From the NCBI GenBank assembly GCA_963377175.1, contig CAUJNA010003247.1, positions 224,001 to 288,000 on the forward strand: a DNA stretch of 64,000 nt, read 5' to 3'. This document shows positions 57,301 through 64,000 of the stretch, one piece after another. How positions within the stretch are numbered: the first letter of the stretch is position 1; each line of letters opens with the position of its first letter. The stretch comes from Effrenium voratum (lineage: Eukaryota > Sar > Dinophyceae > Suessiales > Symbiodiniaceae). The notes beneath the pieces were generated by a model. That model was not told the DNA's origin and made no database searches. It was given only the letters and a program-made list of their open reading frames with translations. A program made the translations under genes and the position numbers.

Positions 57301-59890
57301 TGCAACAGCAAACAATTCTGTTTAGGGGACTGTCAAGATGTGTTTTCCTCGTGGTTTCCCTTTAACTAAGAACGGGGTATCGAGCCTCAAAAAGACACTC
57401 TCACATGTGACACGCAAAATGCCCCACGTCCAGCACGCCGAATCCTGCCCGCATCTCTCATTTGCTCTCGGCCTGGTAGCCGTGCTCCAGCAAGTCATCC
57501 AGGTCCCTCTTCTTCCTTCTCTCAGCTTTGGCCACCTGGTCTCTGAGGCTCATGCGACAAAAGATCAGGAACTGCCATCCTTTTTTCAAATCAAGTCAGA
57601 AGGAGGCCGAAACAAAAATCGCAGGTCGCGCTTGGTTGTCTTCGCCCTTGCCTGGCCAAAGCACAATATGGCCCTTGGCCCGCCTCGATATACCAGTCGA
57701 TCTGGGTAAGCGTCCACATGGCATCTGCAGCCTAGGCGAATCAGCCACTCCGCCAGTCAGTCAGGGATTTGCATGATTCCCTAGGTTAAACGGGCTCCCT
57801 GAATCCAGGGGCTGTCCGTTTTAAGATCCCCCGCTAACAGTGACTAACTTGTAGTGGGTTAAACGGAAATCTAACCACTAAACACTAAAAGGCTAAAAAG
57901 CTAAGGGTATGGCTGGGAACCACCAAGGAATGAGTCACAAGCTGGACAAATAAGTCTGGACCCTACTCCTAGTGAAGCCTGATCTACCAGCAAGTTGGGA
58001 CGCTCCCATATGGAATCACCCAAGTGTACGACGGCCATGCAAGGACTGTGACATAACTGCACGTGCCGGCGCCAGATCATCAGCAGCCAAATTGCTTCCT
58101 CGTCCAATGCTGTTTGGACCCCTTGAAAAGAGCTCTTCTCAGGTTAACACAAGTTTGAAGGAGCAAGACTCTCAATTCTTGGCAGAAGCTCGTGGTTTGC
58201 AGTGGTGCAAAGACTTGGAATGCTGCAGAGCCTTTTTCCCGTCCCATCTAAGGACCTTTGCCTCCGCATCCCATCCGGCATGTCGCCGGGCCTTCCCGTT
58301 GGAAGTTGCAAAGCGACCAAACGGACATGTGTCCGGCTTGGGCGCGTTCCCCAAAAAAAGAGGGAAGCAATGTTTGCTTGCCCTGCCCTCGTTTTCACAT
58401 GCTCAATGTGCGAGCAAATGATGAGGCCAACTGGACGCTGAGTTCATCCATGCAAGTGAAACACCTGCCCAACGGCAAGTCAATGCTCAATAAGACATTT
58501 ACATTTTGTTGGCACAAATCGGAAGCGCTAAGCTTGCTAAGCTCAGCCCGAAGACAAGGGATGTGCTCAGGGCGCCATTCGCGATGCCTTCATTATCCAA
58601 GACAAAGGTGGTGGTTGTCACAGTAGTGACCTCAGCTGCCCAGTTCGGACCCGCGGGTGAAAGGTGATCACCTTTTGAGGCCACGACCAAAACATGGATC
58701 GACGAGGGGAACCCAAAAGGCCAAAAGGTCGACTCGCTTCGGCAAGTGGAAGGAATCAACCGGGGTCTTGGGAATGAACCAGAGGATCCCCCTACCCAGA
58801 CCTCAAACTACCAGATTTTGAGACCCCAAACACCTGCGGGGTGTCTAATGGAGGGGTCTGGGTCTTCCAGCAGCCTCTGGGTAGAATCTAAATCAAGGAA
58901 ACCGCAAGGTCAAAAAAACGTTGACTCACCTTTGGCAAGTGAGTCGCAGTTCTCGTGGTCGTTGCGGTCCCTCCATACACAGAGAGCTCATCGAAGCACG
59001 CACCGGAATTGGCCGTGACGATCCGCACGGCGGTCGCCAACACTGCGCCAAACTCGAAGGAGTAAAACCCCGCACCCGACCGCACGAAGCTGCGAAGGCC
59101 GCACCAGTCACCTGGTGTAGCTGACAACAACTCTAGCCCAAAAACCTAAATATGTGGGTCTTTGACCCAAGGACCCTAGATGATGAGGTCTTTGGCCCCT
59201 ACAACAACATTCATACCCTTGCGGTTTTCCTTTCGGAACACCACACAGCTAGTCAGGTAATAAAGAAAATCAGTGCCCAACCCTGCCTTCAGGCGTGTCG
59301 TAACTTGCATTGGCCGCCACGGTGTATTGAAAGGCGTTAAGCCCCTCGATGCGATCCACATTTCCAATCCCCAGACCATTGCGAGACACTCGAAAACCCA
59401 CAATCCAGACAGGGCCCGGGAAGCCTATGCCTACAAAGTGGCTGCCATTGTAAGGCGCCCCTGGTATCCAGGAGCTGCTGCTGCCTCACTTCAACGAAAA
59501 TGACAGGTGAATGTTTTGGAGCCCTGACTCAAACTGGGCCCACATGTTTGCCAAAAAGACATGGTGTATGTGTCGGAGCCATGACAAAACGTGATATGCT
59601 TGCCACCAACTTTCCACATCCACGTTGCCGTAGAGGCCGTCGTTGATGTTATTCAAGCAGTGGCCTCCGGTTCCATAGTCCTTCCCCTCCCCGGCGCCGC
59701 TTCTGTCGCAGGCCACTTGCAGCGAGCCCGAGCCGAAGGGCACGCCCCCCGCCGCCTGCGCGGCCACGTTGACGCTGGCGGTGGGACCTGTGAAGTCGAG
59801 GCTCGGCCAAGAGACGCTCGTCACGTAGGGGAGTTGGCAAAAGACGCCGGCCGCCCCTTCGAGCCCCACCAGGACCAAGCGAAACCGCAT
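43874..59890 (-). CDS. Gene C: secreted discoidin-like domain, Thr linker, long helical region of unknown family (span)
   Basis: Span of 17 minus-strand exons listed separately. N-terminus: signal peptide and F5/8C (discoidin)-like domain, a carbohydrate- or lipid-binding beta-sandwich. Then come a Thr-rich linker and about 500 residues, rich in Arg, Lys, Glu and Leu, that I cannot assign. Phases agree at most of the junctions tested, including long runs such as 53388 to 46426. Ends at a stop at 43874, unless the AG/GAGC motif at 43886 acts as a GA donor and the gene continues through the exons at 40933 and 39772. It could be two genes: the link between the discoidin exons (to 58574) and the helical part (from 58291) is the weakest. 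No membrane helix is clear, so secreted or surface topology of the helical part is unproven. Confidence 0.55.
46426..46494 (-). CDS. Gene C exon: PLDHPRVQKTYNIRQLLATE
   Basis: Clean small exon: acceptor TTTTGGCCTAG, donor GGAG before GTGCCC, phase 1 in and out. Encodes PLDHPRVQKTYNIRQLLATE and TG. The phase fits both neighbours. Confidence 0.7.
47181..47242. mobile_element. MITE-1 copy c, left end missing
   Basis: Only the right half is present, from TCTATTTTAGTGGGGGAACC to GGCACTACTGGAAAACCTAG. Confidence 0.7.
47825..47903 (-). CDS. Gene C exon: ELEELRLICPKHVESKNCQA
   Basis: Starts after GCGCCAG with GAGCTC, so AGGAGC is present at both ends of the preceding intron. Encodes ELEELRLICPKHVESKNCQA and QKNQKCG with three Cys. 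Exit ATGCG before GCGTGG (GC donor, phase 1) leads to CGPLDHP across the junction. Confidence 0.7.
48328..48365 (+). repeat. Trinucleotide repeat (TTG)n(CTG)n
   Basis: Five TTG followed by about seven CTG units. Translates as polyleucine or polyglutamine depending on strand, but lies in an intron of gene C. Confidence 0.9.
48751..48885 (-). CDS. Gene C exon: VKLRPGFEAPPSKAEVHLFW
   Basis: Forty-five codons: VKLRPGFEAPPSKAEVHLFW, then LKESRNEGAWDESKLAKSVS and DLVLE. The acceptor GACTCCAG is the terminal base pairs of an inverted-repeat element (48885-48998), so the intron boundary coincides with the element's end. Exit TGGAG before GAGCCT (GA donor); a GTGAGT also occurs inside the exon at 48771 as an alternative. 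Confidence 0.7.
48885..48998. mobile_element. Inverted-repeat element at a gene C splice acceptor
   Basis: A 114-bp element with ends CCTGGAGTCTCCATG and CATGGAGACTCCAGG (perfect 15-bp inverted repeat, extended imperfectly to about 25 bp). The interior has GGGGTCAGTGACCCC-type palindromes. On the minus strand its end CTCCAG is the splice acceptor of the exon 48751-48885. Confidence 0.8.
48999..49028 (+). repeat. Duplicated piece of the gene C exon beyond the inverted-repeat element
   Basis: TAGATGGGGGTGCCTCAATA and on to CCGGCCGCA matches 48849-48878 inside the exon with three differences in 30 bp, in the same orientation. The element thus lies between two copies of exon sequence. Confidence 0.8.
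50309..50462 (-). CDS. Gene C exon: Ser/Gln helix and basic patch
   Basis: Acceptor TGGCCGCAG, donor CCA before GTTTCT, both phases fitting their neighbours. Encodes KPTTSTSQAQMNSAAQKLQK followed by VIKELAPCHGRRAKAQRRRR and TGFFDENACLP. The RAKAQRRRR run could be a nuclear signal or a cleavage site. A second frame is also open for most of the exon (EADDEHQSGSDEL); phase favours the first. Confidence 0.6.
50841..51007 (-). CDS. Gene C exon: long helical segment
   Basis: Acceptor GATTCAG, exit AT before GTATTA in phase 2. Encodes VNACRILSPLWPESKAAATS, then ETELRRQQMTQAARDLWQRA and WQAEVETLRRCDG. It is highly helical with heptad-like Leu and Ala spacing, probably coiled-coil. No family recognised. 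Confidence 0.65.
52284..52396. mobile_element. MITE-1 copy d, right end expanded into a minisatellite
   Basis: Left end CTAGGTCCTCCAGTAGAGAG, right end GGGCACTACTGGGGGACCTA. The right-end sequence is then repeated in the adjoining minisatellite. Confidence 0.8.
52377..52640 (+). repeat. Minisatellite grown from the MITE-1 right end
   Basis: About four to five units of roughly 53-57 bp, each with GCACTACTGGGGAACCTAAA, AATGCCCCAAACC and an A-rich ACGCCTCAAG part. Each unit begins with the MITE-1 terminus, so the array seems to have been seeded by copy d. Confidence 0.85.
52661..52724 (-). CDS. Gene C exon: LQQCALVASWNSLTDPVWEAE
   Basis: Acceptor CTGTCAAG, donor GAG before GTCGCA. Twenty-one codons with two Trp, ending in phase 0 and joining to VNACRILSPLW of the next exon. 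AGGT is present at both junctions. A tandem minisatellite lies immediately downstream on the plus strand. Confidence 0.65.
53292..53388 (-). CDS. Gene C exon: RKEDLCNTPGLWLEAFQKAN
   Basis: Acceptor GGCACCCCAG. Encodes TRKEDLCNTPGLWLEAFQKA, then NDEPRKLKFKD. Exit CCG before GCCCGG is a GC donor in phase 2; joined to the next exon it reads KFKDRLQQCALVASW without a break. Confidence 0.65.
54257..54298 (-). CDS. Gene C exon: EERRLALLQRLQQI
   Basis: Short helical exon (ERRLALLQRLQQI) with donor T before GTAGCA in phase 1, matching the next exon. The 5' boundary is uncertain: its entry phase does not fit the exit of 55693, so another exon may lie between. Confidence 0.5.
54556..55056. mobile_element. 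Foldback element with about 95-bp inverted arms
   Basis: The left arm (54556-54653, from CCTTTGAACCTGGCC to CTTACCTACAAAA) reappears reverse-complemented at 54957-55054 (TTTGTAGGTAAGTAAGGGAA to GGCCAGGTTCAAAAGG) with few mismatches. The 300-bp centre shows no gene. Confidence 0.85.
55632..55645 (-). other. Possible relic of the dinoflagellate spliced leader
   Basis: Minus strand GCCATTTTGGCTCA equals 14 consecutive bases of the conserved dinoflagellate spliced-leader core. The flanking bases do not extend the match, so it is a fragment at best. Confidence 0.35.
55693..55831 (-). CDS. Gene C exon: AHVGREVPGFSGAVTVDAK
   Basis: Strong acceptor TCATTTCAG. Encodes AHVGREVPGFSGAVTVDAKS followed by IVRDLEDQRSFHVLKTLGLL and KLKDL. 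It has a beta-strand-like first half and a helical second half. Exit GG before GTTACG in phase 2. No family recognised. Confidence 0.65.
56000..56165 (+). repeat. Dispersed repeat, copy 2
   Basis: Matches 39915-40020 (GGTCGGTCCCCAGAACCATG, CTGCCCCGTACTAACCTTCA); the GGG(T/A)CTGCCCC(T/G)ACTAA part is present twice. Confidence 0.75.
56207..56308. mobile_element. MITE-1 copy e, left tip altered
   Basis: From AGTAGAGAGGTTAGAATAAG to TACTGGGAGACCTAG; the outermost left bases differ from the other copies. Confidence 0.75.
56550..56619 (-). CDS. Gene C exon: VLPKFHRLCTKEDLEARL
   Basis: Acceptor TTGTCCTTAAG in phase 0, exit T before GTTTAG in phase 1. Encodes VLPKFHRLCTKEDLEARLIS and ALP. The next exon enters in phase 1, as required. 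Confidence 0.6.
57146..57211 (-). CDS. Gene C exon: VTVNSLHRMFYDAL helix
   Basis: Starts after CCTTTCAG with VTVNSLHRMFYDALHELREQ and then TR. The frame stops six bases later, so a donor must lie near 57146. No family recognised. Confidence 0.6.
57473..57542 (-). CDS. Gene C exon: charged helix
   Basis: Encodes DQVAKAERRKKRDLDDLLEH followed by GYQ, strongly helical and basic. Acceptor GCCTCAG; exit CCAG before GCCGAG is a GC donor in phase 0, matching the next exon. Confidence 0.6.
58256..58291 (-). CDS. Gene C exon (short): PGDMPDGMRRQ
   Basis: Thirty-six bases after GGGAAG, ending AAAG at a GT donor (GTCCTT). In the chosen frame it gives PGDMPDGMRRQ and joins, in phase 2, to RDQVAKAERRKK of the next exon. 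The strand and start are less sure, because another frame is also open. Confidence 0.4.
58574..58630 (-). CDS. Gene C exon 3: Thr-rich linker
   Basis: Starts in phase 0 after AGCTGAG with VTTVTTTTFVLDNEGIANG, continuing the Thr linker of exon 2. The 3' end is approximate. If it reads on, the frame gives LSTSLVFGLSLASLALPI and a stop at 58499, which could instead be a hydrophobic C-terminus (GPI-type or membrane anchor). Confidence 0.5.
58930..59111 (-). CDS. Gene C exon 2: end of discoidin-like domain and Thr linker
   Basis: Encodes DWCGLRSFVRSGAGFYSFEF, then ATAVRIVTANSGACFDELSV and YGGTATTTRTATHLPK. The ACFDELSVYG end is typical of the closing strand of discoidin domains. The donor AAAG before GTGAGT is the strongest consensus donor in the gene. 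Confidence 0.75.
59611..59890 (-). CDS. Gene C exon 1: signal peptide and discoidin-like domain start
   Basis: ATG at 59890 follows an in-frame stop and opens MRFRLVLVGLEGAAGVFCQ, a signal peptide. Downstream, HCLNNINDGLYGNVDVES matches the NxNDGxYGNxxSW pattern of F5/8C domains. The exit A before GTTGGT and the next acceptor CACCAG before GTGACT give canonical GT-AG in phase 1, yielding VESDWCGLR across the junction. Confidence 0.75.
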
Positions 59891-60896
59891 GGCTGGGGCT
59901 CAATCAAGAACTGGGACGCGCAGTCCGAGAGTGGGCTAAAGCAATGGTTGGCCTTAGCGCTGTGTGTGTGTGCTGCCTTGATCAAGTGCTTGACACCATG
60001 CGTTGAAAGTTACAAAAGGTGTCCCAGGCAGTCTGAAGAGATCAGCAACCAAAATTGCAAAGGTGCTAACATTAAAATGGAATGAAGCTATGGTTTGCTG
60101 ATTGGGAGGCATGCCAGCATCCCAGGGGTCAAAGGGGCAAACGAAAGAGTGGGCAACATAAGGCAGCACAACTAGGCGGTAAACGAAGAACCACTACGCG
60201 CGCTGTCCGCACGCCAAGCCTTTGTTGGAGCCGTTCAAACGGCTGCAAGCGCACAAGTGGCCCATGAGGCTTCCAGGAATTCCATCTCTCACAGGCTGGC
60301 GGGCCCAGACCAAACCCCGCAGCTATCATGCCAGCTCCAATGGCTGCTGAACCCGCGGACCCGCGGGCCCCCGGAACCAACATCTGGCAACGTTGCGCTT
60401 ACCGCTGCCTCAGCAAAACAGCGGCAAGTGCCCCCCTCCAAGCCAACTCTTCACACTTCCAAAGACCTTTGTGGCAGGACGCCGCAGGTAATCAAGCAAC
60501 ATCAACCCTTCGAGACAAGGGGCAAGCCTAACTATGTCGCCCCAATTCTGCCTAGATGCTCTTCCCTCCCACTCAGCCCGCCTGGAGTTATTTCAGGGCC
60601 TCCAACAGTCCTGCTCCCACTTTTGCTTTGTCTTGCTTTGGTTCTGCTCTAACAAGCGACACCCATCACCCGTGGTTTGTTTTGTGCGACTGCCCACTGC
60701 TTCGGTGCCCCGTCGCGCATCAAGTTATGCACTCCAAGCGCTGAAGCGGAGAAAGAAGCTAGAGAAGAAGAGCCTGGAATTCCAAGATGACCTTCTGACC
60801 ATATTTTTGAACGCCTAGGAGCTCATGTGCCAAGCTTCATGTCTTGACCAGAGAAGTGTCCCAGAACTAGTTGCCTGGAGGCCAAAAACTGAGAAC

Positions 60897-60956
60897 CCGC
60901 GATCCCAAACATCAGCCGCTGCCGCCCTGGTGCCCTCGACGATGGGGGAGACGTTT
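60897..60956 (-). CDS. Possible exon of upstream gene E: NVSPIVEGTRAAAADVWDR
   Basis: Acceptor CAAAAAAG, donor CGCGG before GTTCTC. Encodes NVSPIVEGTRAAAADVWDR. Lies 1 kb upstream of the gene C start on the same strand, so it would be a 3' exon of the next gene. Isolated and short, hence weak. Confidence 0.3.
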
Positions 60957-60995
60957 CTTTTTTGCGCGCGATCCAAGGCTCGATTCAAACAGAGT

Positions 60996-61102
60996 CTCAC
61001 TTCCTGAGTGGACTGGCCAAAAATAAAGAGTCCAAACTTTTCGTTTGCCACTGAAATGGTAACCCGAAAAGTGACTAAAGTCCATGAACTCAGGGAAGTG
61101 AG
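60996..61102. mobile_element. MITE-2 copy, best preserved
   Basis: Starts CTCACTTCCTGAGTGGACTG and ends TGAACTCAGGGAAGTGAG; inverted ends of about 13-14 bp. Interior TTCGTTTGCCACTGAAATGG recurs in the copy at 63844. Confidence 0.75.
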
Positions 61103-61671
61103 AATCTTGGTGAAGCATGAAGCTTCAAAAAGTTGACGGAGGGCGCTGATGAACTCAGGCTCGGTGTCCCATTACCATTGAACTGCTGAACGCTTGGCCG
61201 GATACCTCAGCCGTGTGCAAACCATCTTCAAACAATAGCCCTTCCTCTGCAACGGGATTCTTCAATCTTTGACCAGGGTCTGATACAAGGACGATAGTCC
61301 GGCGGCCAAAACCCCATAAGGTTTGAGACCGGGGGTAACAGACCTCAAGCCCTCCTGGTTTCTATGCCAGAAACGTCTGTCGGGCGATGGGCGGGACCGA
61401 AGCCTGGACATCCACTAGCTTCCATTGTTGGTTCAGACCCCTGGAAAAATATGTCCAGTAGTGATAAATTCTTTCTAAAACCAACAGGAGCAAAAAAACA
61501 AAAACAACTTAAGCAAATGGAAGCTAGCTCGTCCCACGCCGCTCCCAGAAAGAGCCCACGGGCTACAGCTACGGCGCGCTGATCGATCAGAGCGGCTAGA
61601 CGCCACTCCATCGGGGGTTCAAACGGCTAGAGTCGGGTCCTCAAAACTTGCTAAAATTATGACCACCAACA

Positions 61672-61795
61672 AATATATACATATATATATATATATATGG
61701 TCATGAACTACCGTAGATGAGGGCTTGTAGTGCAGGAAAGGTAGTTCTTGGGGGGGGGGAGCATATACATATATATATATATATATGTATACTTG
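61672..61795 (+). repeat. Two (AT)n tracts
   Basis: ATATACATATATATAT-type tracts at 61672-61700 and 61764-61795, separated by a 60-bp non-repetitive piece ending in a run of ten G. Confidence 0.85.
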
Positions 61796-62035
61796 CCTGC
61801 TCAGTGGAAAACAAAGGGAACCCCAAAAAAGCCCAAACAAATAAAAAGGGGGAACTAATTCTGGGGAAGAAAAAACACATGGTGATTCTCGTAAAGTCAA
61901 GGAAGTGAAGAAACGTGTTTGGCCTCCTAGTCATGAATGTCCCGCTCTGCAACTGAGACTTTGGGACACTTTTGGGACTGAAGCTGCTTCCGGCTCAAGA
62001 GATTCGTGGATGGACTTGTTGCCAGCGTCGTTGAT

Positions 62036-62084
62036 GGGCGTGTCGCTGATGGGCGTGTCGCTGATGGGCGTGTTATTTGCGAGG
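62036..62084 (+). repeat. 15-bp minisatellite, three copies
   Basis: GATGGGCGTGTCGCT repeats three times. On the minus strand it reads TPISD repeats after a CPRC pair (SCPRCLANN), so it may lie in an exon, but no clear splice sites define one. Confidence 0.7.
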
Positions 62085-62527
62085 CAGCGGGGGCAGGAGA
62101 TGCTGACTTTGTGTGACCTGGCCGAATCAGCTCTGGCATTGCCGGCCAACCGGCTTGTGGAAACGCCTATGGTTTGATCCCTTGCCAACAGTTTAAACTG
62201 TTTGCGGGATTATCAGAATTCCCTCAACACTCTGTCTAGTCTGAAGGTATGGCAAGGAACCGCAGAATATTCTGGGTCATCTTGACAGGTAGCCGGCACG
62301 GTCGTTGCGTTTTAAACATCTTGCAACCCCGGCCTTCATGGGCCTGCCAGAAGGTACCCCGCGTCATTCATGAAGGGGGCCCGATCGGATCCTCTCGAGA
62401 TGGTGCAGCGGTATGCCAGCCTGGGATTCTGTGACCTCCTTGGTCAAAGTGCCAACCAAACTCCTTCGGGTTTTCCTGAAAAGGAGGCCAGTGTCTGCTT
62501 GTTTAAACACATTTTGCCCGTGCCATC

Positions 62528-62650
62528 CTGAAGGTAACATCGTTGGTGAGGCATGGTCGCTCCATTGGGCGAGTAAGGGAAGCCCGCAGCATAGGCCCCA
62601 GCGCGAGTAGATCCTACAAAGGAAGCCGCCGCTTGCAATGCAGGCGCAGT
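62528..62650 (-). CDS. Possible exon of upstream gene E: Ala-rich segment
   Basis: Acceptor CTTCACAG, phase 0 in and out. Forty-one codons including TAPALQAAASFVGSTRAGAY and AAGFPYSPNGATMPHQRCYL. Proline, alanine and tyrosine composition suggests a structural or linker segment. The exit CAG before GATGGC would be a GA donor. Confidence 0.35.
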
Positions 62651-63843
62651 CTGTGAAGGGGGCACAGCTGGGATTGCAGCACGCAATGCTGTGTTCGCTT
62701 TCAATTACTTGTTGCTGGCAGCATAAAGGGAAGGGGGCGTTCCATTGTTCCATCCACTAGGTATCCCACATCCGCGGAGGCAAACGCTAGCAAGGCCGCG
62801 CCACGCGCGTGCACATCTGGCTGATTGCGTTGGCCGTCATGCTCATGGGAGTACCATCAGGCAGGCAACCGAAATGACAAAGAGCGTCGAGCCGGATCAT
62901 CGCAATACGAAGTTCCCGTCATGGGTCTGCTGTCTGTCAAGTAGCCAGCATCAGTACATGCGAAGTCAGCACAGGCGTGGAGTAGTCGAACATGATGCCA
63001 TGATGCACCACGCCCATGCAGCAGCAACTGGCGTTGCCGCTATTGCCGAGACGGCACGAGCTGGCGTGCTTGATGCTGGCATCGGGGATGGCAAGTAGAG
63101 AATATGGCATTTCTTTAGGTGCATCCAAGAGGCCCCAGGCACCCACGCCAATGACTCATGCAATCATCTTTAGAATGGGACCACACACACACATGCGTCT
63201 GGTGGAAAATCTCCGTTGCGCAACCGCTTTGTGGGGGCTCATATCAATTCTCAGTTGAGTCCCCCAGCATGCTTTGGGGGGAAGGCTCCCCCCTCCAAAG
63301 GCAGAACCTTTTAAACACTCCCGCGCAAGCTCGTGTCATGTCCAGTTACTGCAAAACAATAAACTGCAAAACAATAACCATATCTTGGCTGTCAAAATGC
63401 AGGGTTGGCCATCTTCATCTAAAACCTATAATAACTGGCAATATGAACTTCAACGACTTGGATCATGCATGCTTCTGCTTCAATGACTGCATGTAACGCC
63501 AACATACGCCAAAGACACACACACACACATTCATGTGTTTTCATGTTTTAGGCACCCCTCCGAACCATTTTGGCATCGCTTCCCTTTGAAGCTATCCATG
63601 ACAAAAGGGATGATTTCACCTTCATTTGCGAGTGGACGGAAAATAGGAAAACAAACGGCTCAGAGTTTAAATCACTTTGTTTTCAACAAATAAGATTATT
63701 AAACTAGTGTTAATCAAAGTTCAGTGGTCATAGAATTACCACCCTCTCAATGGCCTGACTGGTTCCCGTCCCGACTGGTTCCCGACTGGTTTGAACGTGG
63801 AAACCATCAATTGTCGCGTCTGGGGCCGAGTTGCATTGATTAA

Positions 63844-63941
63844 CTCACTGTTTGCGTGGATTGGCAAAACTAATCAAACTTGTCGTTTGCCACTAAAATG
63901 GATTTCCAAAAAGTAAAAAGTGCAGGAACTCGGTCAGTAGG
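63844..63941. mobile_element. MITE-2 copy
   Basis: CTCACTGTTTGCGTGGATTG to GCAGGAACTCGGTCAGTAGG, with the interior GTCGTTTGCCACTAAAATGG shared with 60996-61102. Confidence 0.6.
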
Positions 63942-64000
63942 TTCATGTGGAGCTGGGGTCGCTTGCTTTGCTCACTTGCCCAGAAAACCTGGAACAGAAT

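Noticed and set aside
61523..61590. Minus-strand frame RAVAVARGLFLGAAWDELAS
   Set aside because: Looks coding but has no convincing donor, and a tRNA-like sequence overlaps it.
62745..63098. 117-codon plus-strand open frame ending AAIAETARAGVLDAGIGDGK
   Set aside because: Attractive composition, but there is no domain or splice partner and the opposite strand is also open. Left unassigned.

Overview
The window looks like nuclear DNA of a core dinoflagellate. There are no long open frames. Coding sequence comes as short GC-rich exons (about 40-280 bp) separated by introns of 0.3-7 kb, donors are a mix of GT, GC and GA with AG acceptors, short inverted-repeat elements are dense, and the gene models lie head-to-tail on one strand (minus). 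A 14-base match to the core of the dinoflagellate spliced leader at 55632-55645 fits this. Genus is not resolvable; the long introns suggest a large dinoflagellate genome. Exons were found by eye from coding-like translation, phase-compatible splice sites and homology between copies inside the window. Function names rest on motif recognition, without database searches.

Layout, all genes on the minus strand, read from right to left. (1) 60.8-62.7 kb: two possible 3' exons of an unidentified gene (gene E). (2) Gene C, 59890 down to about 43874 and perhaps on to 39729: signal peptide, discoidin/F5-8C-like domain, Thr-rich linker, then a long charged, mostly helical chain of unknown family. (3) 39.7-32.4 kb: no convincing gene; repeats, mini-transposons and degraded sequence. 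(4) Gene A, 32382 down to 7581: about 25 kb and at least 18 exons. It encodes a secreted multidomain protein: signal peptide, a Cys-rich module, two PAN/apple-like domains each followed by a Thr-rich linker, and an endonuclease/exonuclease/phosphatase (EEP, DNase I-like) catalytic domain. (5) 7.6-2.2 kb: intergenic, repeats. (6) Gene D, from 2198 leftwards off the window: signal peptide and the same Cys-rich module as gene A, so probably a tandem relative.

Inside the 6.9-kb gene A intron at 10.2-17.1 kb lies a broken superfamily-3 (D5-like) helicase, 11.96-14.34 kb, with recognisable Walker A, Walker B and motif C but several frame breaks. The same intron holds a 950-bp CTAT microsatellite and a 111-bp tandem repeat.

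Mobile content is mainly short non-autonomous inverted-repeat elements: at least three MITE-like families with several copies each, a foldback element at 54.56-55.05 kb, tRNA-like SINE-type pieces, and a 114-bp inverted-repeat element whose end coincides with a gene C splice acceptor. Many splice junctions share a few identical bases at both intron ends (AGGAGC, AGGC, AGGT and similar), as expected if introns arose by insertion of elements that duplicate their target. Genes A, C and D all encode apparently secreted or surface proteins built from adhesion-type modules; only gene A has a recognisable catalytic domain.
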